Source: a bacterium UBA2219 (GTDB lineage: Bacteria; Desulfobacterota; Deferrimicrobia; Deferrimicrobiales; Deferrimicrobiaceae). From it: 14,853 bases of DNA. A program made the translations under genes and the position numbers. The stretch lies in assembly GCA_002327765.1 (NCBI GenBank), contig DCUH01000054.1, positions 28,141 through 42,993 on the forward strand, read 5' to 3'. This document shows positions 1 to 7,560 of the stretch, in pieces; position 1 is the stretch's first letter, and the number at the start of each line of letters is the position of its first letter. A model generated the notes under the pieces. The model saw nothing but the letters and a program-made list of their open reading frames with translations. It ran no database searches and was not told where the DNA came from.

Positions 1-1830
1 GCCATCTACATGAAGGCGGTCCAGGGCTTCTCCGGCAGAGGCGGATGGCCGCTCAACGTCTGGCTGTCGCCGGATCGCAGGCCCTTCTTCGGCGGGACCT
101 ACTTCCCTCCCCGGGACGGCCGCTACGGGCCGGGGACCGGCTTCCTGGAGATCCTCCGGGCGCTGTCGGACAGTTGGGACTCGCAGGCGTCGGACGTGGA
201 GGAGATCTGCGAAAAGGCGACGGCGTTCATCCGGCGGTCGCTGTCGCCGGAAGGCGGCGGCGACCTTCCCGGCGCCGAAGCGTTGACCGAGGCGGCCCGC
301 CTGTGCCTTGCCCATTACGATCCCGTGCACGGCGGCGCGGCCGGGGCGCCGAAGTTCCCCAGCCAGCTCCCCGTCCGCTTCCTGCTCCGGCATCACCGGC
401 GGACGGACGACCGGTCGCACCTGGAAATGGCGGCGCGGACCCTCGAGGCGATGGCCGCCGGCGGGATCCGCGACCATGCGGGCGGCGGATTCCACCGGTA
501 CTCCACGGACCGGGAGTGGCTCGTCCCCCACTTCGAGAAGATGCTCTACGACAATGCGCTCCTCGCGCTCGCCTACCTGGAAGGGCACCAGGCGACCGGC
601 AGGGACGATTTCGCCCGGGTTGCGCGGGAGACGCTGCGCTTCATCGAGCGGGACATGACCTCGCCGGAAGGGGCGTTCTACTCCGCCACGGACGCGGACA
701 GCCCGGGCGAGGGCGGCCGGCGCGAAGAAGGCGCCTTCTTCACGTGGACCCCGGCGGAGATCGAGGCGGCGCTGGGCCCGGAGCGCGCGCGGATCGTTTG
801 CCGGTATTTCGGCTTGGCCCCGGGAGGGAACTTCGATGGGCGGTCGATCCTGCACCTGCCGGCCCCCCCGAAAGAGCTCGCCCGGGTCCTCGGGCTTCCG
901 GAAGCGGAGCTCGACGCCGTCGTCGCGGAGGCGAAGGAGATCCTCTACCGCGCACGAAGCCTGCGCCCCGCCCCGATCCGGGACGAGAAGGTCCTGACCG
1001 CCTGGAACGGGCTGGCCATCTCCGCGCACGCCCGCGCGGGGCTCGTCCTGGGCGATCCCCGGTACGTGGAATGGGCCGGCCGGGCCGCGCGGTTTATTCT
1101 CGAAAACTCCTTCCGGGACGGGCGGCTGTGCCGGACGTGGAAGGACGGGGAGGCGAGGCACCCCGGCCTTCTGGACGACCACGCCTTCCTCGTCGCCGGC
1201 TTCCTGGACCTGTACGAAGCCTCCGCCGACATTGCCTGGCTCGAGAAGGCCGTGGCGCTGGACGCCGTCGTCGAGGAACGCTTCGAGGACAAGGACCAAG
1301 GCGGCTTCTTCCTGGCGGGAAGCGGGAACGAGGGGCTCCTCGTCCGGGAAAAACCGCTGTACGACGGCGCGGAACCGTCCGGCACGTCGGTGGCCGTCCT
1401 GAACCTTCTGCGGCTCCATGAATTCACGACGAAGCCGGCGTACCGCGACCGGGCGGAACGCGCGCTCCGCTACGCGGCGCCCGCATTGAAGGACAACCCG
1501 CTCTCGCTCTCCGAAATGCTGCTCGCGCTCGATTTCTTCCTGGACGACCCGAAGCAGGTCGTGATCGTCCTCCCGGAGGACGCGGTTAAGGACGCGGCGG
1601 CGCCCCTTCTCTCCGCGCTCCACGGCGCGTTCGTCCCGAACCGGGTCCTGTCGGTCGTCCGGGAAGGTGCGGAGCGGGAGAGGGCGGCGCGGATCGTCCC
1701 GGCGGCGGCCGGAAAAACAGCGGTCGGCGGCCGCGCGACGGCCTATGTCTGCGAGGGGCGCACCTGCACGGCTCCGACGGGAGACCCCGCCGAGCTGATG
1801 GCGCGGATCGGGCCGGTGCGGCCCTTGTAG
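1..1830 (+). CDS. YyaL/SPATA20-family thioredoxin-domain protein (DUF255), 5' partial
   Basis: The reading frame is open from base 1 (A-I-Y-M-K-A-V-Q...), so the ATG at 10 is internal and the true start lies left of the window. Family members are about 690 residues; 609 are present. The first ~30 residues are the end of the thioredoxin-like domain (GGWPLNVWLSPD, FFGGTYFPP). The CxxC redox motif expected earlier in that domain is outside the window. The rest is the alpha/alpha-barrel (six-hairpin glycosidase-like) part, with family blocks such as PKFPSQLPVRFLL, GGIRDHAGGGFHRYSTD, LVPHFEKMLYDNALLA, ATDADSPGEG and DEKVLTAWNGLAI. The biochemical role of the family is not settled; a cytosolic protein is expected. 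The gene converges on the SDR gene with only 10 bases between stops and no obvious terminator. Confidence 0.93.
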   Translation, partial: AIYMKAVQGFSGRGGWPLNVWLSPDRRPFFGGTYFPPRDGRYGPGTGFLEILRALSDSWDSQASDVEEICEKATAFIRRSLSPEGGGDLPGAEALTEAARLCLAHYDPVHGGAAGAPKFPSQLPVRFLLRHHRRTDDRSHLEMAARTLEAMAAGGIRDHAGGGFHRYSTDREWLVPHFEKMLYDNALLALAYLEGHQATGRDDFARVARETLRFIERDMTSPEGAFYSATDADSPGEGGRREEGAFFTWTPAEIEAALGPERARIVCRYFGLAPGGNFDGRSILHLPAPPKELARVLGLPEAELDAVVAEAKEILYRARSLRPAPIRDEKVLTAWNGLAISAHARAGLVLGDPRYVEWAGRAARFILENSFRDGRLCRTWKDGEARHPGLLDDHAFLVAGFLDLYEASADIAWLEKAVALDAVVEERFEDKDQGGFFLAGSGNEGLLVREKPLYDGAEPSGTSVAVLNLLRLHEFTTKPAYRDRAERALRYAAPALKDNPLSLSEMLLALDFFLDDPKQVVIVLPEDAVKDAAAPLLSALHGAFVPNRVLSVVREGAERERAARIVPAAAGKTAVGGRATAYVCEGRTCTAPTGDPAELMARIGPVRPL

Positions 1831-1840
1831 ATCGATCGCT

Positions 1841-3016
1841 TCAGGGCAGCGGCGAACGCCAGCCGCATTCCACGGCGAACGACATGCACCGCTCGAAGAC
1901 ATCGTAAGAAAATCCGGGGCAACGGACTCCGCGTTTCTCCAGCAGCGGACGCGCGTTGGCGGCGTCGAAACGGCGCGTGTCCCGGATATAAGGGAGATAG
2001 GGCTCGACGTAGCTTTCGAAGAGCGCCTCGATGGCGTTGCGGGGGGCGGCCGCGAAATCCCCGGGGGCGCAGGCCCGGATCCCGGTCAGCCGAAGGAACC
2101 CGGAGGTGTGCCCGACGAGTTCCTCGATGGTCGTCACCCGGTCGTTGACGATGTGGAAGATGCCGCCGTCCGGCGCCCCCTCCAGGACGGCCAGGAACGC
2201 CTCCGTGAAGTAGTCGACCGGTATCAGGTTGACGCCGCCGCCGGGAGACGCCCCGATCCTCAGCGGAAGCCGGATCCTGCCGTCCGGCTCGACGCGGACC
2301 CCCGCCTCCGCGGCCTTTCGCCCCCCCCGTTCCCGGATCTCCTTTTCGTAGAGATCCCGGAGGAAGAGCACGGCCCGCACGGGGGAATACAGGGCGTTGA
2401 ACAGGAGGCTCCGCCCGGTGCGCGAATCGCCGTACACGATGGAGGGTCGGTAGATCGCCAGGCGCATCCCCGCCTCGCGGCAGGCCGCCATGGCCATCCG
2501 CTCCCCGAGGCATTTCGTTTCCTCATATACGTTGAAGAACGCCGCCGGTTCCGCCGGCTCTTCGGCGCACCGCCCCTGGGCGACGCCCGCCACGAACGCC
2601 GTGCTCACGAGGTGGAAGAAGGAGGCGCGGCCGGCCGCGGCCGCTTCGAGGACATTCGACAGCCCGCCGAGGTTGACCGCTTCCACCTCGGCCCGCTTCC
2701 GCGCGGAAAAAGAGGTATCGGAGGCGCAGTGGATGATCCCGTCCGTTTGGAGAAGGAGCTCTTCGAGCGGCCCCGGCGCCATTCCGAGGCCGGGCCGGGT
2801 GACGTCTCCCTCGACGACGCGCAAGCCGCGCCGCGATTCCTCGGGGAGGCCGAACCAGTCCAGGAGCGCGCTCACGCGGTCCCGGGCCGGCCGGTTTTTC
2901 AGGGACCGGGCGAGCAGGCTTACCTCGTGCCCTTTCAACAGCAGGGCGACGGCCAGGTGGCTCCCGAGGAACCCGGTGCCGCCCGTGAGGAGGAACCGGG
3001 TGGCCGGCGCGCTCAT
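1841..3016 (-). CDS. NAD(P)-dependent SDR, thioester-reductase / fatty acyl-CoA reductase-like (NAD_binding_4)
   Basis: This 391-residue extended short-chain dehydrogenase has the Rossmann motif TGGTGFLG at residues 11-18. It also has HCASDTSF near 96-103, a Ser/Thr pair (S138/T139) and the catalytic YEETK with Y164 and K168. The layout resembles the male-sterility/thioester-reductase group (NAD_binding_4), which reduces acyl-CoA or acyl-carrier thioesters, rather than sugar epimerases; this is inferred from motifs only. The ATG overlaps the stop of the upstream FAD oxidase in an ATGA arrangement, so it is the last gene of a coupled three-gene operon. The substrate cannot be read from sequence. 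Alternatives are an epimerase/dehydratase or an OleD-like dehydrogenase of long-chain lipids. Confidence 0.85.
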   Translation of the reverse strand: MSAPATRFLLTGGTGFLGSHLAVALLLKGHEVSLLARSLKNRPARDRVSALLDWFGLPEESRRGLRVVEGDVTRPGLGMAPGPLEELLLQTDGIIHCASDTSFSARKRAEVEAVNLGGLSNVLEAAAAGRASFFHLVSTAFVAGVAQGRCAEEPAEPAAFFNVYEETKCLGERMAMAACREAGMRLAIYRPSIVYGDSRTGRSLLFNALYSPVRAVLFLRDLYEKEIRERGGRKAAEAGVRVEPDGRIRLPLRIGASPGGGVNLIPVDYFTEAFLAVLEGAPDGGIFHIVNDRVTTIEELVGHTSGFLRLTGIRACAPGDFAAAPRNAIEALFESYVEPYLPYIRDTRRFDAANARPLLEKRGVRCPGFSYDVFERCMSFAVECGWRSPLP

Positions 3017-4887
3017 CCGCCCTCCCGGGCCGGGAACGGCCCCGGGCGGTAGAGGAAATTCTCTTTCCGGGAGCAGCCCTGGGAGAAGACCTGCTGCAGG
3101 AACGTCACTCCCTTCGTCGAGGCCGCAAGCCCGTCCATCCAGGGTACCGCCTCGACCATCGCGCCGGCGATCTTCCGCCGCTCCGCGGGATCGGCGTGGT
3201 CGATGTAGTAGTCGTACTCGAGGATCGCGCGCTTGCCGAAGTCCATCGGGGTCAGGAAGCCGTAATCGTGATCGATCCCATGTGCTTCCGCGATCCGCGC
3301 GAACCCGGCGATGATGTCATCGATGATCTCCATCCGGTCCAGCGGGACGTAGACGAGGAAGGCGAACATGTGCTTGCGCCGCGACATGCGGGCGCTGACG
3401 ATCCGGAACGCCGTGAGCCAGACCATGTCCGTCATCCCGGGCCGGGCGTACAGCCGCGCGTAGGCATCGCGAAGATCCTCGTCCACCGACCCGGCAATCG
3501 TCCCGGGCGAGGGGCTCAAGGCCGTCTCGAGGAGCGTCCGCATCCCGGGGCTGCAGAGGAATTCGAAGGGAGCGCGGTTCCCCTCGTACGCGCGCACGAG
3601 CTCGACGAGCTCTCCGTCGGCGAGCCGTGGCAGGCCGAGCATGAGCGTGCGGAACAGCGCCCCGTCGATGACGCTGGCGGCCATCCGGTCGATCGCGGCG
3701 CGGCCGTGCGCGTCGACCACGGCAAGCACCAGGTACCGGATGCCCAGGACGCCCGGCAGGACGTCCTTCAACTTTTCCGAGAGCGATTCGGACGGGGACA
3801 TGAACGTCGAGACGTAGTGCCCGCCGAGGACGGCGAGCGCCAGGGCGATGCGCCTTGCGGAGAGATCGCGGGCGAACGCCACCGCCTCCCCGAACTCCTC
3901 GAAAGGCACCAGGACCGCCTCCTCGTCGGCCGTGACCGGGTGGAGCTTGACCACGGCCTCCGTGCACACCCCGGGGGACGGGATCACCGCGTGCTCGAAG
4001 GCGTACACGTTGGGCGCGCTCTTGTCGTTCAGGCGGAAGATCTTCCCGTCCCGCCCCACGAATTCCATGTCGACGAAGCCGTCGGAGGCCGTCCCGTAGA
4101 CGTTCGACCACGGGGAGAACGTCCCCGTGCAGACGATGTTGCCGCAGACCGTGGCCGCGGGCTCGGCCGCGTTCACGCGGAAACCCCGCCGGGCGGCCTC
4201 CCGCTGGAGCTCGAACGAGGTGACGCCCGGGCCCACCGAGACGCACCAGTTGTCGACGTCGAAATCGATGCGCCGCATCCGCCCCATGTCGAGAACGATC
4301 CCGTCGGTGAAGACGAACCCGAACACGCTGCCGCCGTTGCCGCGTACGGCGTAGGGAATGTCGAGCTCGGCGGCCAGCGATACGATCGCCGCCACCTCCT
4401 CCCGGGAGCCGGGCAGGACCGCGAACCGCGGCATCCGGGGGCCGGCCAGCGGGAACGGGTCGTCCGCGTACGTGAAGAGGATGGCGGGGTCGTTGGTCGC
4501 CCACGCAGGCCCCGCGATCGCCCGAAGCCGCTCGAGGACGGGGTCCGCCGCCGGCGCCTGCACCGGCTTCCCGTCGTCGAGGTGCTTCCGGACGAAGCTT
4601 TTCAGCGCCCGCATGACCGCGACGGGACGCATCCCCGTGACGAAATGGCACTGCAGGTCGCAGATCCCGCACAAGGTGCAGCTTTCCGCGGCATCGACGA
4701 GCCCTTCCGTCACCGGGACGAGCCCGTCCGCCAGCGCGCGATAGAGATCCATTCGCCCCTGCGGGTAGTAGGCCACGAACCCTTTTTCCGGCCCGGACGC
4801 GCAAACCCCCGTCCCCAGGTAGTCGATCTTGCACATCGCGTAGTGCCGGCATTGCGCCGCCGTCCGCCTCGCGCCCGGATCGATCAT
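3013..4887 (-). CDS. FAD-linked oxidase with N-terminal iron-sulfur domain
   Basis: This 624-residue protein begins with a cysteine-rich region: C13, C19, C29, then C70-x2-C73-x2-C76-x3-C80, the last set typical of a [4Fe-4S] cluster. From about residue 140 to 310 it has an FAD_binding_4 (PCMH/VAO-type) domain: RFAVLPGSREEVAAIV, RGNGGSVFG, VSVGPGVTSFELQ, then a GN..CTG....S..YGTASD block and VGRDGK. The C-terminal third should form the substrate domain; I do not recognise its subfamily. No signal peptide or membrane segment is visible, so it is probably cytosolic or peripheral. Likely chemistry is oxidation of a hydroxylated or acidic substrate by FAD, with electrons leaving through the Fe-S centre. 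Its ATG overlaps the methyltransferase stop by 4 bases, and its stop overlaps the SDR start by 4. The usual GlcD-GlcF fusion order (FAD first, Fe-S last) is reversed here. Confidence 0.88.
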   Translation of the reverse strand: MIDPGARRTAAQCRHYAMCKIDYLGTGVCASGPEKGFVAYYPQGRMDLYRALADGLVPVTEGLVDAAESCTLCGICDLQCHFVTGMRPVAVMRALKSFVRKHLDDGKPVQAPAADPVLERLRAIAGPAWATNDPAILFTYADDPFPLAGPRMPRFAVLPGSREEVAAIVSLAAELDIPYAVRGNGGSVFGFVFTDGIVLDMGRMRRIDFDVDNWCVSVGPGVTSFELQREAARRGFRVNAAEPAATVCGNIVCTGTFSPWSNVYGTASDGFVDMEFVGRDGKIFRLNDKSAPNVYAFEHAVIPSPGVCTEAVVKLHPVTADEEAVLVPFEEFGEAVAFARDLSARRIALALAVLGGHYVSTFMSPSESLSEKLKDVLPGVLGIRYLVLAVVDAHGRAAIDRMAASVIDGALFRTLMLGLPRLADGELVELVRAYEGNRAPFEFLCSPGMRTLLETALSPSPGTIAGSVDEDLRDAYARLYARPGMTDMVWLTAFRIVSARMSRRKHMFAFLVYVPLDRMEIIDDIIAGFARIAEAHGIDHDYGFLTPMDFGKRAILEYDYYIDHADPAERRKIAGAMVEAVPWMDGLAASTKGVTFLQQVFSQGCSRKENFLYRPGPFPAREGG

Positions 4888-5669
4888 GGCCCGTCCCCTC
4901 CCCGCCCCCGCCCGCCCGGCCGCGGCCCCGGCTTGACGCCGGAATAGACGACCGCCAGCCCGTCGAACATCCTTCGGAACGAGACCTCCCCGAAACCCGC
5001 CCCGAGGATCATCCCGGCCACCGCTTCCGGCTTCGGGAAGACCCGCACGGACTCCGCCAGGTACCGGAACGGGGCCCCGGTCCCGCAGATGACGCGGCCC
5101 AGGAAAGGCACCCAGTAAAAGGAATAGAGATGGAATATTCCGCCGAGGAGCCGGTTCCGCGGCACCGAGAACTCGAGGATCGCCAGCCGCCCCCCGGGGA
5201 CGAGGACACGGAAGGATTCGTACAGCCCCTTCTCCGGATGCGCCAGGTTGCGGAGGCCGAATCCCATCGTGACGGCGTCGAAGGTCGCGTCCGGGAAGCT
5301 CATCCGCTCACCGTCGCCCTGGACGAAGGCGATCCCGTCCCGCGCAACGCCCTCCTCCAGAGATTCCCTTCCCGCCTCCATCATGGGCCGGTTGAAGTCA
5401 TAGACCACCACCCGGCCGCCCGGGAGAACCTTTCGCGCGGCGAGCTTCGCCAATCCCCCGGTCCCGCCGCAGGCGTCGAGAACGAGGTCTCCCTGCCTGA
5501 GGGGCAGGAGGCGGACGGTTTCCCTCCTCCAGCGCTCGTCGAAGCCGACGCTCAGGAGCCGGTCCGCCAGGTCGTACGTGCGGGCGATGGGGTCGAAGTG
5601 CTCCCGGACGAGCCGCTTCTTCTCGGCCGGCGAGACCTGCCTGTAACCGAAAGAGACGTTGTCCGTCAT
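4884..5669 (-). CDS. UbiE/MenG-like class I SAM methyltransferase
   Basis: The protein is 261-262 residues. SAM motif I is VLDACGGTGG (about residues 64-72). The UbiE/COQ5 signature follows (DAVTMGFGLRNLAHPEKGL, then RVLVPGGRLAILEFS), and LYSFYWVPFLG later also matches UbiE. The family C-methylates the quinone ring of demethylmenaquinone or demethoxyubiquinol; several paralogues act on other substrates. The first gene of an ATGA-overlapped operon with an Fe-S/FAD oxidase and an acyl-reductase-like SDR is not the usual menaquinone context, so a dedicated paralogue is possible. I use the ATG at 5669; a GTG directly upstream (5672) is equally possible, since AGGA at 5682-5679 lies 6 bases from the GTG and 9 from the ATG. 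The C-terminal 15 residues are a Gly/Arg/Pro-rich tail beyond the family core. Confidence 0.9.
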   Translation of the reverse strand: MTDNVSFGYRQVSPAEKKRLVREHFDPIARTYDLADRLLSVGFDERWRRETVRLLPLRQGDLVLDACGGTGGLAKLAARKVLPGGRVVVYDFNRPMMEAGRESLEEGVARDGIAFVQGDGERMSFPDATFDAVTMGFGLRNLAHPEKGLYESFRVLVPGGRLAILEFSVPRNRLLGGIFHLYSFYWVPFLGRVICGTGAPFRYLAESVRVFPKPEAVAGMILGAGFGEVSFRRMFDGLAVVYSGVKPGPRPGGRGRGGDGP

Positions 5670-5689
5670 CACGTTTCATCCTACCACCC

Positions 5690-5695
5690 TATAAT
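5690..5695 (+). promoter_or_regulatory. Possible -10 box (TATAAT) upstream of ldhA
   Basis: A perfect TATAAT lies in the 90-base divergent gap between the methyltransferase and ldhA. I see no acceptable -35 box about 17 bases upstream, so it is a weak sigma-70 candidate. It would give a leader of roughly 60 bases. TTTCC-CCC-GGAAA (5703-5715), an inverted repeat, lies between it and the GG-N10-GC element. Confidence 0.3.
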
Positions 5696-5716
5696 GTGGA
5701 ATTTTCCCCCGGAAAC

Positions 5717-5732
5717 AGGCGATATTATTGCA
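5717..5732 (+). promoter_or_regulatory. Candidate sigma-54 (-24/-12) promoter of ldhA
   Basis: The sequence has GGC at 5718-5720 and TTGCA at 5728-5732, with exactly ten bases between the GG and GC pairs (GG at 5718, GC at 5730). This is the spacing required of RpoN promoters (consensus TGGCAC-N5-TTGCA). The predicted transcript start, about 5743, falls just before the ribosome binding site at 5749 and leaves a short 5' leader, which fits. The -24 half is imperfect (A for the leading T, and GAT after GGC). If real, ldhA would need an enhancer-binding activator, with sites probably inside the upstream methyltransferase gene. Confidence 0.5.
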
Positions 5733-5748
5733 AGACACGGAGCTTCCC

Positions 5749-5754
5749 GGAGGT
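5749..5754 (+). promoter_or_regulatory. Ribosome binding site that fixes the ldhA start
   Basis: GGAGGT lies 7 bases before the ATG at 5762. The frame also has an upstream ATG at 5696, which would add 22 residues unlike any LdhA and has no good Shine-Dalgarno sequence, so 5762 is taken as the start. Confidence 0.85.
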
Positions 5755-5761
5755 GGCAAAG

Positions 5762-6760
5762 ATGCTTACCGTCGCCGTCTACGACACCAAGCCGTACGAT
5801 CGCGAATTCCTGCAGAAGGACACCGGGGCGACGGGGATCCGATGGCGCTTCCTCGATTTCCGCCTGATGGCCGAGACGGCCTTCTCGGCCGAAGGGGCCG
5901 ACGCGGTCTGCGTGTTCGTCCACGACCAGCTCGACCGGCGCTGCCTGGAGGCGCTCGCCAAGCAGAAGGTGAAGCTCGTCGTCCTGCGCTGCGCGGGCTT
6001 CAACAACGTCGACCTCGCCGCGGCCAGGGAGCTGAAGATCGCCGTGACGCGCGCAGCCGATTACTCCCCGTACGCGGTCGCCGAGCACGCGGTCGCCCTC
6101 CTGCTGACGCTCAACCGGAAGATCCACCGGGCCTACAACCGGGTCCGGGACCAGAACTTCGCCCTCACCGGCCTCGTCGGGTTCGACCTGCACGGGAAGA
6201 CGGCGGGCATCCTGGGGACGGGGAAGATCGGGCAGATCACCGCGGGGATCCTGAAAGGCTTCGGGATGCGGATCCTCGCGTTCGACCTGTTCCCGCAAAC
6301 CGGATGGGCGAGCGAAAACGGCGTGGAGTACGTCGACATCGACGTCCTGGCCCGCGAAAGCGACGTGCTGTCGCTGCACCTCCCGCTGACCCCGAAGACG
6401 AAGTTCATCATCCACCGGGGGACGCTGGAGCTGATGAAGCCCGGCGCCATCCTCATCAACGTGAGCCGCGGGAAGCTGGTCGACACCGCCGCGCTGATCG
6501 AGGCGCTGAAATCGGGGCGGCTGGGGGGGGTAGCCCTCGACGTGTACGAGGAGGAGGAAGAGGTCTTCTACGAAGACCTCTCGGGCATGGTCCTCCAGGA
6601 CGACGAGCTCGCCCGGCTGCTGATGTTCCCCAACGTCCTCGTCACGGCCCACCAGGCGTTCCTGACCCACGAGGCGCTGTCGGACATCTCCCGCGTGACC
6701 GTGCGGAACATCATGGCGCTGGCCGAGGGGCGCCCATTCGTCGAGGGGACCGTGCTGTAG
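5762..6760 (+). CDS. ldhA: D-lactate dehydrogenase (NAD-dependent, fermentative)
   Basis: The protein is 332 residues and matches E. coli LdhA (329) almost throughout: it starts MLTVAVYDTKPYD, and RCAGFNNVDL is at about 76-85. The NAD-binding GTGKIG is at 152-157 with D175 following. Catalytic residues of the 2-hydroxyacid dehydrogenase family are in place: R236 in NVSRGKLVD, E265 in the DVYEEEE block, and H297 in TAHQAFLT. It reduces pyruvate to D-lactate with NADH in the cytosol and regenerates NAD under low-oxygen or fermentative conditions. A run of G at 6523-6530 lies inside the gene without breaking the frame. It is transcribed away from the methyltransferase operon, and the next gene follows after 28 bases. 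Expression may be sigma-54 dependent (see the 5717 element). Confidence 0.95.
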   Translation: MLTVAVYDTKPYDREFLQKDTGATGIRWRFLDFRLMAETAFSAEGADAVCVFVHDQLDRRCLEALAKQKVKLVVLRCAGFNNVDLAAARELKIAVTRAADYSPYAVAEHAVALLLTLNRKIHRAYNRVRDQNFALTGLVGFDLHGKTAGILGTGKIGQITAGILKGFGMRILAFDLFPQTGWASENGVEYVDIDVLARESDVLSLHLPLTPKTKFIIHRGTLELMKPGAILINVSRGKLVDTAALIEALKSGRLGGVALDVYEEEEEVFYEDLSGMVLQDDELARLLMFPNVLVTAHQAFLTHEALSDISRVTVRNIMALAEGRPFVEGTVL

Positions 6761-6788
6761 CCAATCCGGCCTGGAGGGGCATAAAGCA

Positions 6789-7519
6789 ATGAACGGGAAA
6801 GCCATTCGGATCTTTCTGCCGACTTTCGTGATCCTTGCGGCGGCAACGTTCACGCAGCCGGCCGGCGGCGCGGCGATGCCCATGAAAAGGGTCTGGGAGC
6901 CCAACGAGCGGGCCTTCTCGTTCCTCCTTCCGCAGGGCTGGCAGTCCGAGGGCGGCATCTTCAACGTGAACGCGGCGCAGATGAACGGGACGGGCAACAG
7001 CAACACCCCGAAGACCGACCTGTCCGTGAAGATGGACCGGGCCGGCACCGTGATGCTGCGATGGGTCCCCACCTGGAATTACGCCGACTTGAGACACAGC
7101 GCCATGGGATCGACGTTCCAGGGCCGGTATTACCAGGGCATGCCGCTGAAGCCCTCGATGAACGCCCGAAGTGGATCGAGTCGCTGCGGCAGCACCAGGG
7201 CATCCGGGCGAAGAACGCCATGGAGACGCAGCAGTACCTGAACCGGAGGATGAACGAGATCCTCGACAACAAGCGGCAGACGCATTCGCAGATCGCCCAC
7301 CGCAACTGGCTGATGATCTCCGGCCGGGAGGACTACACCGATCCCTTCGGCGGGGAGAAGGTCAACCGCGAGAGGAAGGGAGCGCACCGCTGGGTGAACG
7401 AGGACGGGCGGGAATTCTACACCGACAACTACAACTACGACCCGAACGACAGCCCGGCGCACTACAAGGACGGGCGCCACAAGGTCGAGTGGAAGCGGTC
7501 GCCGGAAGGCGCGCAGTGA
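6789..7519 (+). pseudogene. Secreted protein of unknown function, split by a frameshift
   Basis: The gene starts at ATG 6789 (GGAGGGG at 6773-6779, 9 bases upstream) with a signal peptide: MNGKAIRIF, then a hydrophobic core, then PAGGA near residue 28. The first frame reads sensibly to about 7165, then gives Arg/Ser-rich nonsense to a stop at 7241. The -1 frame continues with PKWIESLRQHQG, AMETQQYLNRRMNEILD, WLMISGREDYTDPF and WVNEDGREFYTDNY to a stop at 7519. GC at third codon positions switches frame at about 7161-7168. One extra C in the GCCCG there would join both parts into a protein of about 243 residues (...PSMN-A-PKWIESL...). I see no slippery heptamer, so a real mutation or a base-calling or assembly error is likelier than programmed frameshifting. 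The mature part would be periplasmic or secreted and rich in Tyr, Asp, Asn and Trp. I do not recognise the family. Confidence 0.75.
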
Positions 7520-7560
7520 GCGCCGTTTTCTCTGTAAAGGTCCGGTCGAGGTTCTGACCG

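Noticed and set aside
3196..4947. Long rightward open frame (583 codons) opposite the Fe-S/FAD oxidase
   Set aside because: It is the complement of a clearly coding gene in GC-rich DNA; the Arg/Pro/His/Asp-rich translation matches no domain and has no good ribosome binding site.
6523..6530. Run of eight G in ldhA as a phase-variation tract
   Set aside because: The frame is intact, the tract is short for slipped-strand switching, and ldhA is not a typical phase-variable gene.
5681..7072. Leftward open frame of 463 codons opposite ldhA
   Set aside because: It mirrors ldhA, which is confirmed by catalytic motifs; the translation is low-complexity and Asp/Gln/Arg-rich.
7135..7170. Programmed -1 ribosomal frameshift
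   Set aside because: There is no X-XXY-YYZ slippery site or clear downstream pseudoknot near the joint; a single missing C explains the switch.
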